From assembly GCA_963681505.1 (NCBI GenBank), contig OY811971.1, positions 16,350,338 through 16,414,337 of the forward strand: a DNA stretch of 64,000 nucleotides. Direction: 5' to 3'. The stretch is from Eunapius fragilis. Taxonomy: Eukaryota; Porifera; Demospongiae; Spongillida; Spongillidae. Below are positions 57,241 through 64,000 of this stretch, one piece after another (position 1 is the first letter of the stretch; each line of letters begins with the position of its first letter). Under the pieces are notes generated by a model. That model saw only the letters and a list, made by a program, of their open reading frames with translations. It was not told the DNA's origin and made no database searches. A program made the translations under genes and the position numbers.

Positions 57241-60200
57241 ACGTCTTACACTGACCGAATAGATGTAGTTGATTGTAAATCATTTGCTACTGCTCCTGTA
57301 GTTTTCTGGTTTGGTTATTGACAATTCTAAGATTCTGCCTTGTAATAATATACATGTGCGAGTGGCGTTTAATACGGCCCAATATAACAATTACCAAAAT
57401 ATACAATCGACTATTTTATCACAGTTAGCACTCCTCCAGCCAATTCTGAAGCTATTAGTGACATTTCCATTCTTTAACCATCCCAAGTTATGCGTGATCA
57501 AGAAGGGAGGATAATTCCGGGCCGACTGGGTACGAGGACCGGCCGTACCCTTTTGTTCTCTACAACCGCGCGGTTTTGCAACATGAAAAAAAAAAACGAC
57601 GAAATTACTCACTTTCGTATTGCATGTCGTTGGAATAAGACAACTAGCTAAGCGATCCGATCGTCAGGAGTGTCGTTATTAATGGGTCGCGTGTTTTTAA
57701 TGATTTCATAGTCGGGGTCTAATCTTATTTGGAATTTTCTAGCGAAACTTCCGATATAATGCATAATTATATATACGAGGTCATGGCAGCGAAATGGGAC
57801 CCTAGTGCATATTAATTTTCCAGGAAGGAACTTCTAAGTTCACGCGTGCAATTTAAATGTACGTATATAATCGAAAATTCAGGACACTGTTCGTTATGTT
57901 GGACAGATTAATTTCCAGTGCGTAAGAAAGAAGTTGTATAGGACATAGGTGTCTCTTAGAAAATGAAATAATTTGAACACGTGAAAAAAATTTGCGCTAT
58001 ATATATATAGCTTTTTCTTCAATATTGTGATACCACTGAAATTAATGTTCCAACCGCTGACAAACTAGATCAAATAACAGTGCACCTCGACAACATCGGA
58101 GTATAATCAATACTTTATAATACATGTGCATGGAATTTTGCATAAATGTGTAAACTTAAATTCATGCACGTATAGTCATAATGATGTATGTGATCGTGGC
58201 AGCGAAATAGGGTCTATATGCAAGATCAAGTTAAAGAACAATCCAGCAGCCGCCATTAACATTTAGTAATTTTCGATCAGCCTGCTAGCCGCCTCTAATC
58301 AATAAGCCATTGAAGAACAATGAATGCTTAGCTTCATGCTTTTTATGAACAGTTAAAGATTAGGTTTTAATATACTATTGTAAACCGTGCTTTAATATAT
58401 TCATCATGGTACCATATAGGAAATTTAACTTACAGATATTAATCAAGTCAAGGGTATGATGTGAACAATTCTTCGGACTTCAAAGTGCTTTTAAGTTCTC
58501 GCGATTGTAGGATAATTTCTCTAGCAGTCGTAAATATGCTCTAGCAATCAAAATCAAAAAACCTGATATAGCAGATGGCTGAAACAAAAATCCATTTTGA
58601 AAGAAAATTTAACCCCCTAAATAATCGAGATTTCCCCGCGTCGTATGTAAAACCGGTGTTGTTGTGAAGAAATGTGAACATCAAAATCTTTACTCATCTG
58701 TAAGTAAAATCTTTCCACTCTTATATGCACATGCAAATTAAAGTTATAAACCATGAGAAATACAATGAGAAGATTATATAATCCTTTATTGTTCATAAAA
58801 AGCTTCATTACTCAATTCATGAAAAAGGAAGTGTAAGTTGGATGCCATGCATATAGAAGGTTCCCATTGCATGCACTGGATTCGTCTTCCTTCTGTAGGT
58901 TGCATTTCTTTTGTCACTTTTTCCTCAGTTCGGTATCTTTGAAATATTCTCCTCCCACATTTTTCAAATACTGTCCACGCATATTATTGATTCAATACAA
59001 TCTAAAGCTCCCTATATAGCTATTTACTCAGTCTTGAGCTGTATTACTCCATGCAGAAGTAAATCATGAATACTGACGAAATGTCATATTAGGTGTGATG
59101 GTATACACATTGATTATGAACAAGCCCTGCATTCATGAACCATGTTAATTTAAGCCAGCAATTAGCCATCACTAGGTGCATAGATGGAACCAGCACCATC
59201 TCAGTTCCATTCTGTGATGAGCTTCCCAGTGTTAGGTACACCATTGCCAAAGATCTTTAGGAACAAAGTCCATCTGCAGTACATGTATGTTGACTTGGCA
59301 AATTGCAGTTCAACTTTGAACCAAAGCCCCTCCAAGTGTGCATGCAGCAGGTGCAGTTGCAACTCTTAACACTCAAACAAAAAATGTAAAACACATAGTG
59401 TGTGCAAAGCAGAAAAATTTACAATATCCACTATACAAGCGTGGTATTAGTATTGTATATATAAAAGTGCTGGTGTCAATTACGGCCTTATTGACATTAA
59501 GGCCAAAAAGAAAAACATCTGCTAATGCATAACAATCACAATTCATCCTTAGACTTTAAAGTGATAAACTTCCCAGAGGAAGCATTGGGAGGGGGTCTGT
59601 TCAGGTCCTATACAGGAAAATGATATGACATAATCAAATCACAATTTAAGCTAGCTGATTACGCGTATTCACAACTAACCAGGTTTGGTTTATAATAACT
59701 ATGAACGAGAGAGGCTCCTAGAAGCATAGTGGTGAGGGCCGCCCCAGTAAACGTTAGATAACGGGGCCAAGTCAGTCCTGCTGGCATATCGTAACTGTTC
59801 TGGTTCGAAGGCCCACGAGTTCTAGATGCTCTTCTGCGCTGGTCGTCTCTCCTTCTCCTTTCTCACTGCCGTATCGTCTACAAGATCGGTGTACATGTGA
59901 ACAGCTTTAAGGGTTATCGGTTATATAATTATTGTAACGCAAATAAACATACATATACAGAGAGAGCCTAACGCTGAAATCACTTACAGAACGTTTCGCT
60001 TCCTACTCGGACTTTAATCATAAACCATTCAACGGCCGCTCCAGTTACGAAAAATATTGGCAGTGTGCGGTACACTCCAAGCTTGGCCCACCAGTTCATA
60101 TACGAACTCTAGTGATGTTCCAATTAACGCACTGCGTAGGTGATTTTAATAACCATTCACAATGCAATAGCCAGCCATTTTGGTTCTACTCACGCATCCG

Positions 60201-60715
60201 GCCGAGCTTGAGTTGGCCGGGCTGAATGGTCACTTCCTTTGAAAACCATGTCCCCTAGGCCGTGTTGCATTTTTGATTGATGCTACCAATTGCTAGCTTG
60301 CTCCAAAGAATTAATCCTTCCAGTGCTGCATGCTTCTAAGTTTATAAATATCAAAAGCATAACGTTGTTTAACCTCCCTAAGCTTGCAGATTTCAGGTAC
60401 GTTTTCATGCATACAATCTCAAAACAGTTTCCGAACAGGAACTGATGAAAGCAATGAAAGACAGAACTTTGCAGGCTGAACCAATTATATTATACTGATG
60501 TATATTTCTTTACTACACGATCGAGGGCTTGCACCTAGTGTACATGCAACGGGTGAGTCTGCACCCGGAACAGATGCATGATCTGTACATGTGTAAAGGA
60601 TCCACTACGCGCTAGCCTAGCGCTTCGTCACCGTGCAGAGTTTCCCCTAACGTCGAAATAATCAAGCCGATACTGCGCACTTGCGACTGCTTTTAACATC
60701 ATGCACGCACAAATG
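57241..60715. other. Intergenic
   Basis: AT-rich DNA with no recognised gene. Positions 57705-57760 repeat 6455-6515. At 59722-59820, AGCATAGTGGTGAG and GGTTCGAAGGCC could be pol III boxes of a SINE, though 85 bp apart. Confidence 0.4.
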
Positions 60716-60719
60716 ACAA

Positions 60720-61960
60720 TGCAAACAGCGCATGCACGCATAATAGCGCTTGTTATAGATCGTTGGGCCTCCACTGTTCTGTTGGTCGTTAACACCTTTA
60801 TTCAACTGTTTCCAACCGGAGTGGGCACTCTCTGGGATATTTTGATCAATGGTTCCGTAGGTTGTGACATAATCCCTGACACTCTGAATACAGATCCTTC
60901 TGTAACAGTGCTGCCCCCAGTCCATAGGATGAGGCATTGGCTGATATTTTAGTGTCTGCTGCTCGATCGTAATGGCAGAGAATTGTTGGCTTGGTTAATT
61001 CATTCTTCCACCTTGTGAAATGCAGACTCGAGACTAGGGTTCCATACCCAAGCATTCTTGAAGCTCCATAATTCCCGTAATGGTTGAGTTAGTTCAGCAA
61101 TCCATGGGGAAAACTTTCCAAGAAGATGATTCACCATGCCCACGAATCGTCTTAGTTCAGTTAAATTAGTGGGCATATGCATCATGTCTATTGCGGAGGT
61201 CTTGTCAGTGTCTGGTTGAATCCCATTTTGATTTAAAACAATGTGACCAAGAAACTTGACTTACTGTTTGGAGAAGACATTTATCAGGGGGGTTACATCA
61301 GTGTCTTGTCGTTTTAGTACAAAGTTTGGCCTGTCTTTATGTTCCTGTTGAGTCTTACCAAATACCAGGATATCGTCCATCTGGCACTAAGGTCCTGAAG
61401 GATAGAACTCATCCTTCGCTGAAAGAGTTCTGGAGCACTAGATATGCCAAAAGGGAGTTTGTTAAAACAATGGCGACCAAAAGGCGTGATGAATGTTGTG
61501 AGGAGTAGACAGCTGTAGGACAGCAGTATCTGCCAAAATCCACAGTTGACATCAACCTTGCTGAACACAGCAGCACTGGCTAGTTGAGCTAGAGTTTCAT
61601 CAGCAGTGGGTAGGGGGAAGTTCTCTCACAGCACACTGTCGTTTATGGGTTTTAAATCCTGGCACACAAATATCTTGCCATCCCTGACCATCTGCAACTG
61701 CAGAGGAGGGATGGGAGAGGAGAGTGATAGTGGGAGGATATACGGGCCGCATTTAACGACTTTTTGGCAACAACCACCTTACCAGCACACCATTCTGAAG
61801 GGCCCTCCACCTTGGTTATTGCACCCATCTCCTCCATCCTCGTCAGCTCCTCTTTAACTTTGTCTCGTAATGGCAGTGGGTGCTTAATGCATATGGTTTG
61901 GCATCAGGCTTTAATTGAATTATGTACTCAGGTCCGAGAGTACCGAGACCCTTAAATAAA
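60720..61960 (-). pseudogene. Gypsy reverse transcriptase/RNase H remnant
   Basis: Pieces in shifting frames on the minus strand, in pol order: VVVAKKS; FSKVDVNCGFWQI; FGRHCFNKLPFGISSAPELF; VKFLGHIVLNQNGIQPD; ELRRFVGMVNHLLGKFSP and LTQPLRELWS; then NASSYGLGAALLQK of RNase H. The RT catalytic YxDD block is damaged (WYLV...), and many stops interrupt it. No LTR or integrase is found nearby. Confidence 0.8.
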
Positions 61961-62246
61961 TCATCATACTGGAGATGAATCTTCTCTTCATACTGCTTTA
62001 TAGAATCAACTCAGGCGATCAGGTTCAGAACTCATAGTGTTGGGAGTCTCAAAACGTTTGTCTTCAGCCCTCGTGTCTGATTCACCTGATTCACTGTTTG
62101 TCCTTTATACTTACGATCACAAATAAACTGCCCAACTTGCGGGGCTGGAGGGTCTTCAGCCCCCTAATTGGGGCGAAGGAGGGGCTGTGTCCCCCAAATT
62201 GAGTGTGCCTTATGATTAATTAATTGAAGTGCTACAGATGAAGTCA

Positions 62247-62705
62247 GCAAATGGAGAGGGTCAAACAGAGGAGTTGAAGAATTTTGAACAATCAGTGTTT
62301 AAAAGCGACTTCTGCATTGAAAAGCTTAAGAGAGAACTAGGTTTTCTTATAGATGCTATTCATGTTGCTCTGCCTCATGTGAAGTCACAAGTATTCGGAC
62401 GATATCTGAAGCTATGTGCACTTACGCCAACAGGAAAGACTTAATATATGATATAAATAATATGAGGTTGTATTTCACGATCCCTAAGCGTCCTCCTCGT
62501 CAGAACGAAGCTTTTTTGCTTTGAAGCGATTGCTAACATATCTAAGATCGACAATGACAGAGAAAAGATTGAAAAATTGGTTTTTACTACTATACAGGTT
62601 CACAAAGATATTACTGATGCTATTGATTTGGTTGCAAAGTATTTCATCGCGTGCAACGATGAACGCAGAGCAGTATTAAAATCAAGTAGTATTAATATCC
62701 ATGAA
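62247..62705 (+). other. Possible exon remnants of an unrecognised protein
   Basis: A frame from the ATG at 62247 to 62444 (LKRELGFLIDAIHVALPHV), then a second frame at about 62525-62705 (REKIEKLVFTTIQVHKDITD, VAKYFIACNDERRAV). Both read as helical, non-repetitive protein, unlike surrounding DNA. They may be fragments of one gene or of a transposase. No family was recognised. Confidence 0.3.
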
Positions 62706-62730
62706 TTTCATTGACTATATCTATATAGCC

Positions 62731-62965
62731 CCCCCCCCCCCCCCCCGGCCCCCAATAATTTTGAGTGTCACCGGAAAATTGTGCCGGGAAAACTGTGTCC
62801 GGCGGACCGACAATGTCAGTCCGCCGGACCATTTGTTTTTTCAGTGTAAAAATGGTCCTAGGACTTGCCTTCCATGGAAATATGGTCCCTTATCGAAAAA
62901 AAACGGTCCGTCCTGGCCCGGACAGTTTTTCTCTATGGACAGTCTGGAAATAAGGTCCTATACCT
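62731..62965. repeat. Poly-C run and GGTCC/GGACC-rich block
   Basis: A C run (62731-62746) is followed by GTGTCACCGGAAAA and many GGTCC/GGACC motifs, including the hairpin GTCCGGCGGAC-N11-GTCCGCCGGAC at about 62799-62831. It resembles a transposon end with subterminal repeats. No partner end lies in the window. Confidence 0.45.
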
Positions 62966-63099
62966 GCAGCGTTATAAACAGGTGGGATTTCATTTGATCG
63001 CATTTTGTTCACCACTTTTGGCTAGCGAATGTTTTTTTTTTTTGTCAAAAAACCTTCCCGTCAACAATAGAGGAGAGCTAAACGACGAGAGGAATACCT

Positions 63100-63330
63100 C
63101 CAAAGTCGAGACGACGAGTTAGAGTCCTCCCGCGTTCTGAACAATGTATGCTGATCTTGAACAAAAGAGGGCATCTGCTCATGACGGTAATTGAAGCGGT
63201 GCTTCAATTAAAGAGGCTACGTTATAACTATAACTTGTTAGCACTTGCCAGTATGGGCAAATATCATAGAAAATAATAATAATAAAAATAGAGGAAACAA
63301 GAAAAGAAAAACATTCTCTAACAAGAAAAA
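63100..63330. repeat. Hairpin MITE M1, diverged left part
   Basis: Matches 880-1080 with the poly-G run missing: TCCTCCCGCGTT, GACGGTAATTGAAGCGG, CACTTGCCAGTAT, AATAGAGGAAACAAG and AAGAAAAACATTCTCTAAC. Confidence 0.7.
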
Positions 63331-63851
63331 TGGAAGTGACTGTAAGAGCATGTGCAGCATCTTTGTGCAATGGAGATGAGAGTGCTGGGATGAGAAAAGG
63401 ATACGCCTTATCTCCTTCAGTGCTTTGAAAGTACCCCTATGCCAGTCGTTTCAGTGTCTGCTGCTGCAGAGGATGAAAGCCGTGCACTATATGTACCACC
63501 TTCCGCGATAAAATCCTAAACACCACAAAGTTAAGGTACCAGTCTACTTTATTTGCCGCCTTCCATGGTACAAGGAAGATATGATACACAGATACAGTGT
63601 GGACGTGTATGGAATGGTATAACCCAAGCTGCTTGTCTTTGCCTTACCACATTTTCCAGAGTTCTGAACCATTTCATGGTGTGCTCAGTGTCTCGTATAG
63701 CGGAGAATAATAGGAATCAACTCACTCACGCTGATGTATATATACACATTATATTTTACATATCTATACTTTGCGCGCGAGCAATCCCAGGATTGTTCCG
63801 ATCTATACTGTTTGCGCAAGAGCAACCCAAAGATTGCGCGGTCAATCATGG
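63330..63851 (+). pseudogene. Truncated relative of element A (Ulp1 end, PHD, subterminal repeats)
   Basis: Opposite in orientation to element A. It begins inside the Ulp1 active-site region (TGGAAGTGACTGT, then GCATGTGCAGCATCTTTG). It keeps about 80 bp that element A lacks, then the PHD region (VPVYFICRLPWYKEDMI) with a small duplication that shifts frame. It ends in the palindromic array (CAATCCCAGGATTG, TTGCGCAAGAGCAA) at about 63851, short of the TIR terminus. Here the first PHD motif reads FIC instead of CIS. Confidence 0.75.
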
Positions 63852-64000
63852 TAAATGCTCTCACAAGGCACACGGCCATGTTCATCATCATGTTTGTGCC
63901 AAGCAATACCACCACCACCATTAATGGTCAACGGTAAGGCTTCAAACATGGCTGGGAGACATAACACCAGATTCTGGGCTGTATCAACGGCTATTGTAGC

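Noticed and set aside
59722..59820. tRNA or SINE promoter boxes
   Set aside because: Box spacing of about 85 bp and lack of a foldable tRNA make this unconvincing.

Overview
The window looks like nuclear DNA of an early-branching, non-vertebrate animal, most likely a sponge. This is an inference. Host genes are sparse and have short introns. Intergenic DNA is full of homopolymer G/C runs, microsatellites, hairpin MITEs and cut-and-paste transposons of the Gypsy-integrase-like Ginger1/KRBA2 type. No RNA gene, operon or CRISPR array could be supported.

Host genes, left to right: (1) a single-exon 12-TM transporter related to the SLC15/POT family (2.05-3.73 kb, +); (2) a DALRD3 homologue in at least nine exons (24.67-29.14 kb, -), a partner protein of tRNA m3C modification; (3) head to head with it, a four-exon gene for a tiny-ectodomain, single-pass membrane protein whose long tail carries seven tyrosine motifs, like a transmembrane signalling adaptor (29.88-31.48 kb, +); (4) a single-exon arginase with a signal peptide, broken by one stop and two frameshifts (34.97-36.07 kb, -); (5) a single-exon homologue of protein asteroid (FEN1/XPG-like), cut in two by a transposon (45.05-49.89 kb, -).

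The mobile fraction is the striking part. Element B (46349-49481) is an apparently intact Ginger1 transposon. It has TGTCACA termini, a CCGG target duplication and a five-exon 800-residue transposase (HHCC zinc finger, DD35E, GPY/F, Ulp1 protease, PHD finger). It sits inside the asteroid reading frame, which closes exactly once the element and one CCGG are ignored. Element A (17756-23049) is a different, KRBA2-like lineage: DD37E core, tandemly multiplied mini-exons, a CXC cysteine-rich module, then Ulp1 and PHD, about 72-bp TIRs, TATC duplication and palindromic subterminal arrays. A decayed Ginger copy (10.4-11.7 kb) and a truncated relative of A (63.3-63.85 kb) are also present. A 1.9-kb element with CCGTG duplication (42802-44735), Gypsy and LINE fragments, a 480-bp foldback element, a hairpin MITE family and a 3.7-kb GGA-rich higher-order satellite (13.2-16.96 kb) make up much of the rest.

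The two best leads are the Ginger transposases carrying SUMO-protease plus chromatin-reader modules (one caught freshly inserted in a host gene) and the tyrosine-motif membrane adaptor-like gene.
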